This document shows positions 1-13,085 of a stretch of 64,000 nucleotides of DNA, one piece after another. The position numbers and the translations under genes were made by a program. The notes under the pieces are model-generated. The model ran no database searches. It saw only the letters and a list, made by a program, of their open reading frames with translations, and had not been told where the DNA came from. Source of the DNA: Glandiceps talaboti. Lineage: Eukaryota > Hemichordata > Enteropneusta > Spengelidae. The stretch's first letter is position 1. Each line of letters begins with the position of its first letter. The stretch covers positions 2,163,501-2,227,500 of the forward strand of contig NC_135560.1 in NCBI RefSeq assembly GCF_964340395.1, read 5' to 3'.

Positions 1-155
1 AGACACATTTTTAGCCCTAATTTGCATATTACTAAGGGAATCATCATGTCATGAACAAATCTTAATTTACTCACATCTTAGAATGTTCCCACCAAATTTC
101 ATGCCAATTTGCACAGTAGTTTTGGAGTTTAAGTTTTTTGACCAAAATATACGGG
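1..155 (-). repeat. Fragment of dispersed 'TAGCACAACTG' repeat family, inverted
   Basis: The reverse complement of this segment closely matches 50190-50340: both share the phrases 'gcaaattagggctaaaaatg' and 'gaaatttggtgggaacattc' in the same order. It is a third copy of the element at 49957-51340, cut by the window edge and in opposite orientation. No coding capacity is seen. Confidence 0.8.
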
Positions 156-1164
156 ACACTGCTGTCATGCACTGCTGTGGAGTGTACCGATTGAATAGCG
201 CCCCCGACGTCGTAGAATTTACTTCTCTGGCTTGTCTCGAGATCGAATGATTCGAATCTTGGAATTTGAACCTCCACGAGCTCAGCATTTGCTCAATTTG
301 CTCAATTTGCTCATTTGCTAAAAAAGAAGGGGTAGGACACTTTTTCGTCGTAAGCTTGAAACCACATCGCCCTTGTTCACTGACGCTTTCTGTTTCGGGC
401 AATTGCAAACTTACGAGTATTTGTTTGCTCAGTCAAATGATGTTGTTACGTTTTCTCTTTCATTCAAAGGTATATTTTGAAGAGACACAGATATGACGAC
501 TAATGTTTAATGATTATTTTTACGTAATTTTATGAAAATTATATAGACCGGAATCGACTGTGTGTTCGAGCCTACCGCAACTCTACGGCACCAAATATTG
601 ATTAAACCAAGATATTATCAATTGTGTTTTTGTTTATATCCCTCGCAAAAGACGCAAAGAACATCCGAGGGCTAGCTGATAGACTAGCCAAGCAGCGGAG
701 CGCGTCAGCTGTCGCAAGCACACAAGCGTAGATTTTGCACCATGTCTATCCGTATACTTTCTTTTTTGGAGTCTTCCATATTTATATAAACTTTTTTTCT
801 GCGATTATTATAAAAAAAAACTGTTTCATAAAGACCAGAAAGTGTACAAGTACATACATATAATATTTTTAATCATTCCATTTCTGGCCTTGTACCCAAA
901 ATAATAAATATGTGTAGACGTGTATAATGAGTTTATTAAAATATACTATAAATAAAGAAGTAAGTATGTAAATGTGACTCATAGCTAACTTGGACCTTTA
1001 TTACCTGTATGACATCATTATCATTTTCGAGTTTCACCAGAATTGTTGCCTCATGCCCCTGATCTAACATTGTTCAATGATAATGCTCTATGAGGACTGT
1101 TAATACTTATATAGCTATGGCACTAGTACTCCCATCTCTTGCTTCTCTGAATAAATCAGGAAAG
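156..1164. other. AT-rich unassigned DNA
   Basis: Only short ORFs without recognisable similarity are present, and no RNA gene is seen. The one notable item is a 30-bp word at 658-687 that recurs in inverted orientation at 28094-28123. Confidence 0.5.
658..687 (+). repeat. 30-bp exact word shared with 28094-28123
   Basis: It begins AGAACATCCGAGGG and ends TGATAGACTAG. The reverse complement occurs without mismatch at 28094-28123, and the flanks do not continue the match. Part of a dispersed repeat or a shared functional site; I cannot tell which. Confidence 0.7.
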
Positions 1165-3960
1165 GATAGTTATCGGGTACAGTACTTAATATACTTCATG
1201 AGTTGATAGTTATCGGGTACAGTACTTAATATACTTCATGAGTTGATAGTTATCAGGTACAGTACTTAATATACTTCATGAGTTTAGTTATCGGGTACAG
1301 TACTTAATATACTTCATTAGTTTATAGTTATCAGGTACAGTACTTAATATACTTCATGAGTTTAGTTATTGGGTACAGTACTTAATATACTTCATTAGTT
1401 TATAGTTATTGGGTACAGTACTTAATATATTTCATCAGTTGATAGTTATCGCGTACAGTACTTAATATACTACATGAGTTTATAGTTATCAGGTACAGTA
1501 CTTAATATACTTCATGAGTTTAGTTATTGGGTACAGTACTTAATATACTTCATTAGTTTATAGTTATTGGGTACAGTACTTAATATACTTCATCAGTTGA
1601 TAGTTATTGGGTACAGTACTTAATATACTTCATGAGTTTATAGTTATCGGGTACAGTACTTAATATACTTCATGAGTTGATAGTTATCGCGTACAGTACT
1701 TAATATACTTCATCAGTTGATAGTTATCGGGTACAGTACTTAATATACTTCATCAGTTGATAGTTATCAGGTACAGTACTTAATATACTTCATCAGTTGA
1801 TAGTTATCGGGTAGAGTACTTAATATAATTCATTAGTTTATAGTTATTGGGTACAGTACTTAATATACTTCATGAGTTGATAGTTATCGCGTACAGTACT
1901 TAATATACTTCATGAGTTTATAGTTATTGGGTACAATACTTAATATACTTCATTAGTTTATAGTTATCGGGTACAGTACTTAATATACTTCATGAGTTCA
2001 TAGTTATCGGGTACAGTACTTAATATACTTCATGAGTTCATAGTTATCGGGTACAGTACTTAATATACTTCATCAGTTTATAGTTATCGGGTACAGTACT
2101 TAATATACTTCATGAGTTGATAGTTATTGGGTACAGTACTTAATATACTTCATGAGTTGATAGTTATTGGGTACAGTACTTAATATACTTCATGAGTTGA
2201 TAGTTATCGGGTACAGTACTTAATATACTGCATGAGTTTATAGTTATCGGGTACAGTACTTAATATACTTCATCAGTTTATAGTTATCAGGTACAGTACT
2301 TAATATACTTCATGAGTTGATAGTTATCGGGTACAGTACTTAATATACTTCATCAGTTGGTAGTTATCGGGTACAGTACTTAATATACTTCATTAGTTTA
2401 TAGTTATTGGGTACAGTACTTAATATACTTCATGAGTTTATAGTTATCGCGTACAGTACTTAATATACTTCATCAGTTGATAGTTATTGGGTACAGTACT
2501 TAATATACTTCATGAGTTTATAGTTATCGCGTACAGTACTTAATATACTTCATCAGTTGATAGTTATTGGGTACAGTACTTAATATACTGCATGAGTTTA
2601 TAGTTATCGGGTACAGTACTTAATATACTTCATGAGTTTATAGTTATCGGGTACAATACTTAATATACTTCATCAGTTGATAGTTATCGGGTAGAGTACT
2701 TAATATACTTCATTAGTTCATAGTTATTGGGTACAGTACTTAATATACTTCATCAGTTTATAGTTATCAGGTACAGTACTTAATATACTTCATGAGTTTA
2801 GTTATTGGGTACAGTACTTAATATACTTCATGAGTTTATAGTTATTGGGTACAGTACTTAATATACTTCATCAGTTGATAGTTATTGGGTACAGTACTTA
2901 ATATACTGCATGAGTTTATAGTTATCGGGTACAGTACTTAATATACTTCATCAGTTGATAGTTATTGGGTACAGTACTTAATATACTTCATGAGTCTATA
3001 GTTATTGGGTACAGTACTTAATATACTTCATCAGTTGATAGTTATTGGGTACAGTACTTAATATACTTCACGAGTTTATAGTTATCGGGTACAGTACTTA
3101 ATATACTTCATGAGTTGATAGTTATTGGGTACAGTACTTAATATACTTCATGAGTTTATAGTTATCGGGTACAGTACTTAATATACTTCATGAGTTTATA
3201 GTTATCGGGTACAATACTTAATATACTTCATCAGTTGATAGTTATCGGGTAGAGTACTTAATATACTTCATTAGTTCATAGTTATTGGGTACAGTACTTA
3301 ATATACTTCATCAGTTGATAGTTATCGGGTACAGTACTTAATATACTTCATCAGTTTATAGTTATCAGGTACAGTACTTAATATACTTCATGAGTTTAGT
3401 TATTGGGTACAGTACTTAATATACTTCATCAGTTGATAGTTATCGGGTACAGTACTTAATATACTTCATCAGTTTATAGTTATCAGGTACAGTACTTAAT
3501 ATACTTCATGAGTTTAGTTATTGGGTACAGTACTTAATATACTTCATGAGTTTATAGTTATTGGGTACAGTACTTAATATACTTCATCAGTTGATAGTTA
3601 TTGGGTACAGTACTTAATATACTGCATGAGTTTATAGTTATCGGGTACAGTACTTAATATACTTCATCAGTTGATAGTTATTGGGTACAGTACTTAATAT
3701 ACTTCATGAGTTTATAGTTATTGGGTACAGTACTTAATATACTTCATCAGTTGATAGTTATTGGGTACAGTACTTAATTTACTTCACGAGTTTATAGTTA
3801 TCGGGTACAGTACTTAATATACTTCATCAGTTGATAGTTATTGGGTACAGTACTTAATATACTTCATGAGTTTATAGTTATCGGGTACAGTACTTAATAT
3901 ACTTCATCAGTTGATAGTTATTGGGTACAATACTTAATATACTTCATGAGTTTAGTTATT
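1165..3960 (+). repeat. 40-bp minisatellite array, about 70 copies
   Basis: The unit is 40 bp, built around GTACAGTACTTAATATACTT followed by CATSAGTTKATAGTTATYGG. A 38-bp variant lacking one 'TA' is interspersed (for example at 2771-2808, 3390s, 3510s). Variant positions (G/C in CATGAG/CATCAG, C/T in ATCGG/ATTGG, rare GTAGAGTACT and ACTGCATGAG) recur in order, revealing longer periods: the ACTGCATGAG marker recurs 716 bp apart (16 x 40 + 2 x 38), and GTACAATACT followed by GTAGAGTACT recurs 558 bp apart (13 x 40 + 38). Non-coding. Confidence 0.97.
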
Positions 3961-4932
3961 TAGATCCAAACACAAGTACAGTAGTGATGATTAATGCACT
4001 GTCATCACAAACATTTCCATAGTAGTTGGAAACAACCATTTGCCTTTAAAACTGTCAATGTGGTGGCAGCAGTGGGATCAAGTCCTAATCACCGAGTTTG
4101 GGCCATGAGTTCTTTTCCATATCTAACAGCATTTTAACTTATGTTTTAAAATATTTTAATAGAAGACTCACTATTAGATAATATGGGCATAGGCACTTCA
4201 AAAGTGTTCCTACATTACATCTCCAAGGTTATAATGCATATTATGAACTTTTACAAATATAGTCACCATTCGGCCATAATTTATCAGTTGCAAAACAAAG
4301 TGATGTGCACATGACTCACATAGTATAATACCTTTGTGTCAAGTTTGGTTGAAATCAATTGGTGCATACCAGAGTTATGAGGGTGAACGCATTGATGGGA
4401 CACACACGTCATTGCACCCAATATAATAGTCTCCTCTAGCTGGTGCTCTTTGGGGACTGAAAAGATGTTAGGCTGCGCAAATTAAATTCTGTGTTTGACA
4501 TCACCCTGAGATTGGAAAATCAAGGAGGGAGGGCGATTTACAAAGAAACTAATTATTTATTCCAAAATATGCAAATTCAGACAAAAATGAAAGTTTGAGT
4601 GTGCAGTGACTATATTACAAGTGTAGCACCCATACATTTGACAAGATTAAGGTGGACACAAAGAAAAAACAATTTTGTTGTAGTTTATTACATATACATG
4701 TATGTACATTATACATGTCAACCCAGTGGACTATATCCATGGAATATTTTGCTCTTCTTTTTTTTCATTTTCTTTTAGTTTTAGTGTAATTATTAGCTGG
4801 AAGTAATTTTGTCAGAACTTGTAGCTTATTGACTTATTTGCTTTTCCTGCTCCTCTTTTTTTTCTGTTATGTACCCTTTGTACAATTTCTGGTGAAATGA
4901 ATAGAAAAAAGTCTTTACCATGCACACTTGAT
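3961..4932. other. Unassigned DNA with a decayed dispersed-repeat segment
   Basis: No gene is seen. Around 4290-4400 the text resembles other dispersed repeats in the window ('tgtgtcaagtttggttgaaa', 'cagagttatgagg'), the same phrase family found at 10550-10620 and 11500-11600. Confidence 0.4.
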
Positions 4933-5400
4933 GTTGTATTTGATTGATAAATACATTTTGTTGTGTGTGTAGTCATATTAATGTCCATTCATAGATTGAC
5001 TATGACTAGATCAAGTAAAGGGAGTGATCAGTTTTTACAGCCTGGGGTAACATCACTAGCCATGTTGTACTGATGACGACAGTGTCAACATCGAGTCTCT
5101 ACCACATACACATGCGGGGAGTCCACACTGAATCAAAAGTTGTATTTGATTGATACATACATTGTGTTGTGTGTGTAGTCGTACCAATGTCCATTCATAG
5201 ATTGACTAGATCAAGTTAAGGGAGTGATCAGTTTTTACAGCTTGGGGTAACATCACTAGCCATGTTGTACTGAAGAGAGTGTCAACACTGTCTCTACCAC
5301 ATACACATGGAGTCCACACTGAATCAAAAGGTGTATGTGATTTATCCATGTGTGTAATCATATCAATGTCCATTCAAAGATTGACTTGAGTAACTTAAGC
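4933..5400 (+). repeat. 206-bp tandem triplication
   Basis: Copies start at 4933, 5139 and 5331 (the last truncated). Each begins GTTGTATTTGATTGAT-like sequence and contains 'aatgtccattcatagattga' and 'agggagtgatcagtttttac'. The third copy is shorter and more diverged. No coding sense. Confidence 0.9.
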
Positions 5401-5764
5401 TATGGACATTGATATGTCATGTCATGTCACAATATATACAATTATTATAATAGTTTTAGTTTGTGTCTTTCTAAACTTGTCAAAAGTGGTCTCACCAAAG
5501 TAATCTATTGTGTTTACTTACACCCATGGGCTTCACACACAAACAGACATCGTTGACAAGCTGCAACCATATTGTTTAATATCAGACTTTTATAAAATAC
5601 TCTACATGCAAGTACAATACAATAATCCACACAAAGGTGGTTACATTACCATTTCTATTACAACAGGGGTTACTAAGGCATTGCTAACCCAAACTTGGCC
5701 CCCACACTAAAAAACAGAGATAAAACATATTTAAAAAACTCTGGAAAAGCGTAGGCATATATCG
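5401..5764. other. Unassigned spacer
   Basis: AT-rich spacer between two repeat arrays; nothing recognisable is seen. Confidence 0.5.
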
Positions 5765-8320
5765 TAATTGCATCCATAAAGTACATCCATCCCCTAAATA
5801 AAATATTTCTCTCCCCTTAATATAAAGTACATCCATCCCCTAAATAAAATATTTCTCTCCCCTAAATATAAAGTACATCCATCCCCTTGATAAAAGGTAC
5901 ATCCATCCCCTTAATATAAAGTGCATTCATCCCCTAAATAAAATATTTCTCTCCCCTTAATATAAAGTACATCCATCCCCTTGATAAAAGGTACATCCAT
6001 CCCCTTAATATAAAGTACATCCATCCCCTAAATAAAATATTTCTCTCCCCTTAATATAAAGTACATCCATCCCCTTGATAAAAAGTACATCCATCCCCTT
6101 AATATAGAGTACATCCATCCCCTAAATAAAATATTTCTCTCCCCTTAAAATAAAGTACATCCATCCCCTACATAAAATATTTCTCTCCCTTTATTATAAA
6201 GTGCATCCATCCCCTAAATAAAATATTTCTCTCCCCTTAATATAAAGTACATCCATCCCCTAAATAAATTATTTCTCTTCCCTTAAAATAAAGTACATCC
6301 ATCCCCTTAATATAAAGTACATCCATCCCCTAAATAAAATATTTCTCTTCCCTTAAAATAAAGTACATCCATCCCCTTAATATAAAGTACATCCATCCCC
6401 TAAATAAATTATTTCTCTTCCCTTAAAATAAAGTACATCCATCCCCTTAATATAAAGTACATCCAACCCTTAATATAAAGTGCATCCATCCCCTAAATAA
6501 AATATTTCTCTCCCCTAAATAAAAAGTGCATCCATCCCCTAAATAAAATATTTCTCTCCCCTTAATAAAAAGTACATCCATCCCCTCAATAAAACATTCC
6601 TCTCCCCTTAATATAAAGTACATCCATCCCCTAAATAAAATATTTCTCTCTTTAATATAAAGTACATCAACCACATTAACAAAATATTTCTCTCTCCTTA
6701 ATATAAAGTGCATCCATCCCCTAAATAGAATATGTCTCACTCCTTAATATAAAGTGCATTCATCCCCTAAATGAAATATTTCTCTCTCTTTAATATAAAG
6801 TACATCAACCACATTAACAAAATATTTCTCTCTCCTTAATATAAAGTACATCCATCCCCTAAATAGAATATGTCTCACTCCTTAATATAAACTGCATTCA
6901 TCCCCTAAATGAAATATTTCTTGCCCTCTAAATATAAAGTACATTCATCCCCTAAATAAAGTAATTCTCTCCCCTTAATATAAAGTACAACCATCCCCTA
7001 AATAAAATATTTCTCTCCCCTAAATAAAAAGTACATCCATCCCCTAAATATAAAGTACATCCATCCCTAAATAAAAAATAAATCCATCTCCTAAATAAAA
7101 TAATTCTCTCCCCTTAATATAAAGTACATCCATCCCCTAAATAAAATTTCTCTCCCCTAAATAAAAAGTACATCCATCCCCTAAATAAAAAATAAATCCA
7201 TCTCCTAAATAAAATAATTCTCCCCCCTTAATATAAAGTACATCCATCCCCTAAATAAAATATTTCTATCCCATATAAAATAAAAAGTGCATCCATCCCC
7301 TACATAAAATATTTCTCTCCCCTTAAAATAAAGTACATCCATCCCCTACATAAAATATTTCTCTCCCCTTAAAATAAAGTACATCCATCCCCTAAATAAA
7401 ATATTCTCTCCCCTTAAAATAAAGTGCATCCATCCCCTAAATAAAAAGTACATCCATCCCCTAAAATTTTATTTCTCTCTCCTTAATATAAAGTACATCC
7501 ATCCCCTCAATATAAAGTACATCCATCCCCTCAATATAAAGTACATCCATCCCCTAAATAAAAAGTACATCCATCCCCTAAATAAAATATTTCTCTCCCC
7601 TTAAAATAAAGTACATCCATCCCCTACATAAAATATTTCTCTCCCCTTAAAATAAAGTACATCCATCTCCTACATAAAATATTTCTCTCCCCTTAAAATA
7701 AAGTACATCCATCCCCTACATAAAATATTTCTCTCCCCTTAAAATAAAGTACATCCATCCCCTAAATAAAATATTTCTCTCCCCTTAAAATAAAGTACAT
7801 CCATCCCCTAAATAAAATATTTCTCTCCCCTTAAAATAAAGTACATCCATCCCCTAAAATTGTATTTCTCTCTCCTTAATATAAAGTACATCCATCCCCT
7901 AAATAAAATATCTCTCCCCTTAAAATAAAGTACATCCATCCCCTACATAAAATATTTCTCTCCCATTAATATAAAGTACATCCATCCCCTAAATAAAAAG
8001 TACATCCAACCCCTTAATAAAATATTTCTCTCCCCTTAATAAAAAGTACATCCATCCCCTAAAATTTTATTTCTCTCTCCTTAATGTAAAGTACATCCAT
8101 CCCCTCAATAAAAAGTACATATATCCAACCCCTAAATAAAATATTTCTCTCCCCTAAATATCAAGTGCATCCATCCCCTACATAAAATATTTCTCTCCCC
8201 TTAATATAAAGTACATCCATCCCCTAAATAAAAAGTACATCCATCCCCTAAATAAAATATTTCTCTCCCCTTAATATAAAGTACATCCATCCCCTAAATG
8301 AAGAGTACATCAATACCCTA
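5765..8320 (+). repeat. Composite minisatellite, about 46-bp unit of two alternating blocks
   Basis: The array alternates block A 'AATATAAAGTACATCCATCC' plus CCT, and block B 'AAATAAAATATTTCTCTCCC' plus CTT. The regular A-B pair is about 46 bp, but runs of A-A (for example 5866-5935 and 7490-7570) occur, so copy boundaries have been rearranged. About 55 pairs are present. The longest minus-strand ORF (about 97 codons near 6450-6740) is only the translated repeat. Confidence 0.96.
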
Positions 8321-9570
8321 CATCTATATGAAAAGCATTTTCCTATAGGGAGAGAGATACTTTTCATTTGGGATGGACGTACTTTTCAAATACTTTGTAT
8401 GAAGAATGGCAGTGGTAATACAAAGGGTATTGTAAAGCGTAAGCAACCAAATATGAACAACCACCCCATGTGAAAAAACCAACAATTATATGAAGGATAA
8501 ACAAACATATAACCTGTGTGACTCCCCATAAAGTGTTGTTCAGTAAATCCCACAATTATCATTGTACTACAAATACTAGACAAGTTGCCTGGTTTCTTTG
8601 CGCAAACTTAACGACCACCGAAAGATTATGATAGTTAGAGTTACTTTTATTATATATTAGTTGGGATTAATGTTAGTGTTAGTGTTAGGGTAAGGTTATA
8701 GGTTAAAGGTTATAGTTCAGGTTAAGGTTACATAAAGAAGGTTAAAGGAGTGATCAAAGCTTGCACAAATTAAGCAACAAAGTCTATCACTTGAAGTACA
8801 ATGAAGATTTGTATCATGTTACTTAAATTTCACAATTTTCTGATGTAAATAGTTCCCCACCCAACTGTATACTAATCAGCTGGTTCTAAAGTTCTTATAA
8901 CCATTTAATCAAAAATTTCAATTTTCAGATGACTTTAATCCTCTTTCTCCCAGTGGCTGTAGGATATTTGTTTGTATACAACTAACTACTAGTTCAGAGA
9001 AAGAGGATTAAATACCAGATATCTGATCATTTCGCAGTGAACATAAATTTATAATTACACCAAAGTATTACCATTACCTAATTTAACAAACCAACTGACC
9101 TTGTGATAAAAACAAACAAACTAGTTGTGTTCTATTATGTTCAAGGACAATAGCCCAAAATTAAATGCAGGAATGTAATGTTAATCAGTGTCCAAAATCT
9201 GCTTGTACAAGTTGATGGTAATTAAGTTCATAATATCCTGACAGTCAAAGGCAAAGGTCAGTTTTTACACAGAAAGCTCATCATATCAGGTATGCTTACA
9301 ATATACTGAATTTTGTCTGTACAAAATATTAATAGTATGGAGTAAATTGCTGGCTGACCTTGAATATGAAGGTCAAAGTCATAGGTTACTGTCTTTGATA
9401 ATATCTAGCATGGTACATGCCTATGGCTCCCTTCCAGGCTGGCATGCATGTTGACAGTGATATGTCATGGTGATGAATCAGATGTCTATGAATAAGTACA
9501 CCTATGTACAATCTTTGGTACAGTTCTTTATGTGCAGTGCATTCAAAGTGCTCATGAGAGTTTGTTGATT
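8321..9570. other. Unassigned DNA with a degenerate TTAGGG-like stretch
   Basis: No convincing gene. Positions 8660-8735 read as loosely repeated 'gttagtgttagggtaaggtt' and 'ggttaaaggtta', a low-order TTAGGG-like tract too degenerate to call interstitial telomere. At the right end, a minus-strand AG acceptor at 9573-9572 opens a possible terminal exon for the mini-exon series. Confidence 0.4.
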
Positions 9571-10318
9571 CCTGCAATCAAAAAATCATTGACATAATTC
9601 AATATTATTTCACAGTAAAGCTCATGCAAATATTATTCAAATTATAAATAATAAATACAAAGATGTAAATGAATGGACAGACCTTCCATCAATAAAACTT
9701 TAAAGATTAACACACTTCTTTGCAAGCTCTTATCTGGTCCATAGCCAGTGTCTTAAACCAACAGCTGGCTACTCTATTCAGTACAGGCAGTGAGATTTGG
9801 GTTATTTTCAAGTGGAATATAGACAATTCAACTGATGGCAAGATGTCAAACTTACTTCATCCTGTTTTCTTCAGATTTCTTCTCCAATTCCAGTAATATT
9901 AATTCCTGACATACAAGTATGATCTGAAATACCAGGAGAAACATTTTATGAACTGAACAGAACGGAAATACAACTCAAAAACACTTGTTCTCATCTTTTT
10001 TTATGATCCCATGTCAGGAACTTCCATCTGTAATTCTGAGTAAATTACCTACCAGACTTTTATATCAACTACATAATCAACTGAAATGGTACTAAAAATC
10101 ATCAGATGTAGAATGATGAACACAGGTATTTGTTTATTTACAGATATGCAGATCCAACAATGGTGAATTCAGATAAATATAGAAAGTATTGCAGGACTAT
10201 TAACCAAGATTTTCCCTCAACACAAACCTCAATAAAACATCTATCAACAAAACAATTTCCTTGTGACTGACAAGTACATAAAATAAGATTATTACTAACT
10301 GCTCAATAAAATACATAC

Positions 10319-10407
10319 TTTTCTCTTCTTTCTCTGATAATAATTGTTTCTACAGCTTTGAAGTCATAAATTGTGGTAATACATTTTCTTGGCAGCATTG
10401 GCATGGT
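10319..10407 (-). other. Mini-exon-like module, 29 open codons
   Basis: Bounded by TTTTTTAG acceptor and GTATGT donor on the minus strand; 89 bp. In frame 1 it reads TMPMLPRKCITTIYD and continues to ETIIIRERREK without stop. Its 3' half (ATTATCAGAGAAAGAAGAGAA) aligns with the Glu/Lys-rich ends of the other modules. Coding status unproven. Confidence 0.35.
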
Positions 10408-11479
10408 CTAAAAAACAAGGAAACACATTATTAACAAGTCTTAGTCAAAAACGTAACTTTCCCACTATCAGGTCAATATTCTGACTTCAACAATAAATAT
10501 GACTGCCATCCAACTCATATTGTAAAAGTCATCAAACATAATCACATGCATATGTGGACTACTGTATACAACATTTGTGCTAGATTTGGTTGAAAGTCGT
10601 CCATGGATCTCAGAGGTGTAACCCCCCCCCCCCCCCCCCTAATAATTTGGGCAATTTGACTTTAGACATTGTGATAAAGATCAAGGGTCTGGGTTATGAA
10701 AACAAACTTTGACGAGATTGCAAAATTGGAAACTTACCTACGTTGGCTTCTTGTTTGATAGCTTTCTGCTTAAAACATTATTCTTCAATTCTGGTCATAT
10801 TCTTCACGGATGTGACCTGAAAACAAAGAAAACATTACTATAGCTGGATGGCCATGGATGTCAGGTGTACATCCACACTTTGAATAATTTTGGCTTTTTC
10901 ACTTTGAACATCGGCATCACGATTAAGGGGTCGGGGAAATTAACACTAACTTTGAAGAGATTGCAATATTTGACACTTACTTATGTCTTCTTCTTCTTGT
11001 TTGATAACTTTCTTCTATAGCATAATCCTCTTCAATTCTGTTCATATTAGTTCTTCATGGGTAAGATCTGTAAACAAAGAAAACATTAATATGAATTGAA
11101 TTGAACAGAATACCAAGTACATTTAAACTGAATGCCTTCCATAAGGGCAAAGTCTTTAGATTTTTGTTCCTACACACAATAATTGTTTGAATGCAATATT
11201 AACAGCTATACAATTAGTTATGTTTGAAGTATGTACCAAATTTAATTGAATTAGGAGAGTGCATTTACTAAAGTAGAACTAGTGGTCACCAGTTGCAAAC
11301 TGTTCTGCTTGTCTGTTCAAAATAAAAAAAAGCTAGCAAGACTTCATGGAAGGTACAGACCCCTCAAATACTTGACTTCTGTGTGACTGAACACAACATG
11401 ATTTAGAAGAAATTAGTGGCAAGAAATAAATACTTATGCAAGAAAAGGCTGCATTTCAATAACCTACCTCTTTGGTCAA

Positions 11480-11645
11480 CTTTGTGTATGTCCCAGTTGA
11501 CATGTCACCTTTGTGCCAGGTTTGAAAAAAATTGGATTGGCATGTCTGAGAAATGATGTATTACGCACAGACAGATGCATGCAGGCATGGACAAAAACGG
11601 TGGGTGAATCTCATTCTAATAGTCCCCCTTTGAGAGACTAATGAT
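11480..11645 (+). repeat. Dispersed repeat copy inside the mini-exon array
   Basis: Shares 'gagaaatgatgta', 'cacacagacaga'-type text, 'gcatgcaggcatggacaaaa' and the end 'gtccccctttgagagactaa' with 12835-13085. The two copies lie at equivalent places next to duplicated modules, so they were duplicated with the array or inserted before duplication. Confidence 0.75.
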
Positions 11646-12478
11646 TCATTTTAGGAGTGATTAGAATATCAAGATTGCAAAATAAGAAACTTACTTGTCC
11701 TCTTCTTTTAATAACATTCTTCGCCAGCTTTCACCGTTCCTGGGTGTGATCTGAAAACTAAGGCAAAGACATTATCAAATAAACTGAAAAGAAATAATAT
11801 ATATATATACATACCTCTCATATATACACACTTGCTCTCACAATTTTTTATCAATCCCATGTCAGAAACAATAAATTTGTAAATCTAAGGAAACGTGGTC
11901 AATAGGCCTATATATATATATATATAGATAGAAGTAGTGGTACTGTGTTCTCCACCAAGAGTTTTAGCAGGGCGTGGCACCCTGGTATCCACACCTGGCA
12001 TCCTCCTATTGACGCCAAGCGCCATGTTTTGATGTTTATCTATAAACCATTTGACCAAACCCTCTAAGCACACAAATGCCCTAAAACAAATCATTCGTTC
12101 ATACCTTTTCCAAAGTAAAGTGACACATGGGTATTACCTGAAAATGAAGAAAAAAAACATTATCAAATAAATTGTACAGAAATATATAGGTATTTACTTT
12201 TGATATTCTTTTCCTTTAGACTTTCTTCAGTAGTGTTTTCTTCAAGTTGAGTCAATTGTGTTACCTGAGTAGAGAAGTGAAATACAGATTTACATGGATT
12301 ATTGATATCTATGGTGATCCAACAATGGTGTTTTCAGATCTATAAAGAAAACATTTTGGCTCTCTTAACCATCACTTTCCCTCTACACAATCTTTGATAA
12401 AACCATCCAGTGAGAAAAAATTTCTTCACGACTTAGAAAATCATACATTTGGAAGAGACTGTAAGACTTGAAACTTAC

Positions 12479-12562
12479 TATCTTCTTTATCTTCTGATAA
12501 CTTTTTTCTTGAGCTTCCTTCATTAATTCTGGTGATACAAGTTCCTGGCGTATGAGTATGAT
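12479..12562 (-). other. Mini-exon-like module, 28 open codons, best preserved
   Basis: Acceptor ATTCCAG and donor GTAAGT on the minus strand; 84 bp, a multiple of three. It reads IILIRQELVSPELMKEAQEK then SYQKIKKI. The block at 9856-9923 begins with the matching peptide IILVCQELILLELEKKSEEN, so amino-acid-level similarity is partly kept between distant copies. No family recognised. Confidence 0.4.
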
Positions 12563-12834
12563 CTGGAATACAAGCACAAACTGCTTGTTTTATGAACTGA
12601 ACAAGTCTTCATAGAAGTCCCCCCCCCCCCCCCCCTGAAATACATGTACTTTACTTCTATGTGAAAGAATGGAGAAATGATTTAAAAGAACTTGGCTACA
12701 AATATGGCTGCCATTCATTAGAAATTAGATTAGCACCAAAAACAATGTCTAATTCTTTTCTTCACATTACTTGTAAACATGATTTAAAAGAAATTGGCAA
12801 TGTGTAAACACTACAATGTGTGTGATAGGTAGGA

Positions 12835-13085
12835 ATTGGGTGGATCTTGATAATTGGCTCTGAAGGTCAAGGTCTCCAAACATAGCTTGAATCTGAGATC
12901 TGGGGGTAGACACTTGAATGAAGTGTCATGGGTATTGCAGTTTTTGAGTTATGCAGTGTTTATTTTTAACTACAAATATTGCCACCTGAGAAATGATGTA
13001 GTACACACAGACAGACGCATGCAGGCATGGACAAAAAAGGTGGGTGGAGCCCATTGGATTAGTCCCCCTTTGAGAGACTAATGAT
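12835..13085 (+). repeat. Second dispersed repeat copy inside the mini-exon array
   Basis: Matches 11480-11645 and extends further left. It ends with 'gtccccctttgagagactaa' and is followed by the same module-flanking text ('aagattgcaaaatgagaaac') as the first copy, giving a segmental period of about 1.43 kb. Confidence 0.75.

Noticed and set aside
1165-3960. CRISPR-like regular array
   Set aside because: Units are contiguous tandem repeats without unique spacers, and the context is eukaryotic.
8655-8735. Interstitial telomeric (TTAGGG)n tract
   Set aside because: Only loosely periodic; no run of perfect TTAGGG units.
11885-12094. Minus-strand 69-codon frame ending in IYIYIYI
   Set aside because: Runs through a (TA)n tract and does not align with the neighbouring modules.
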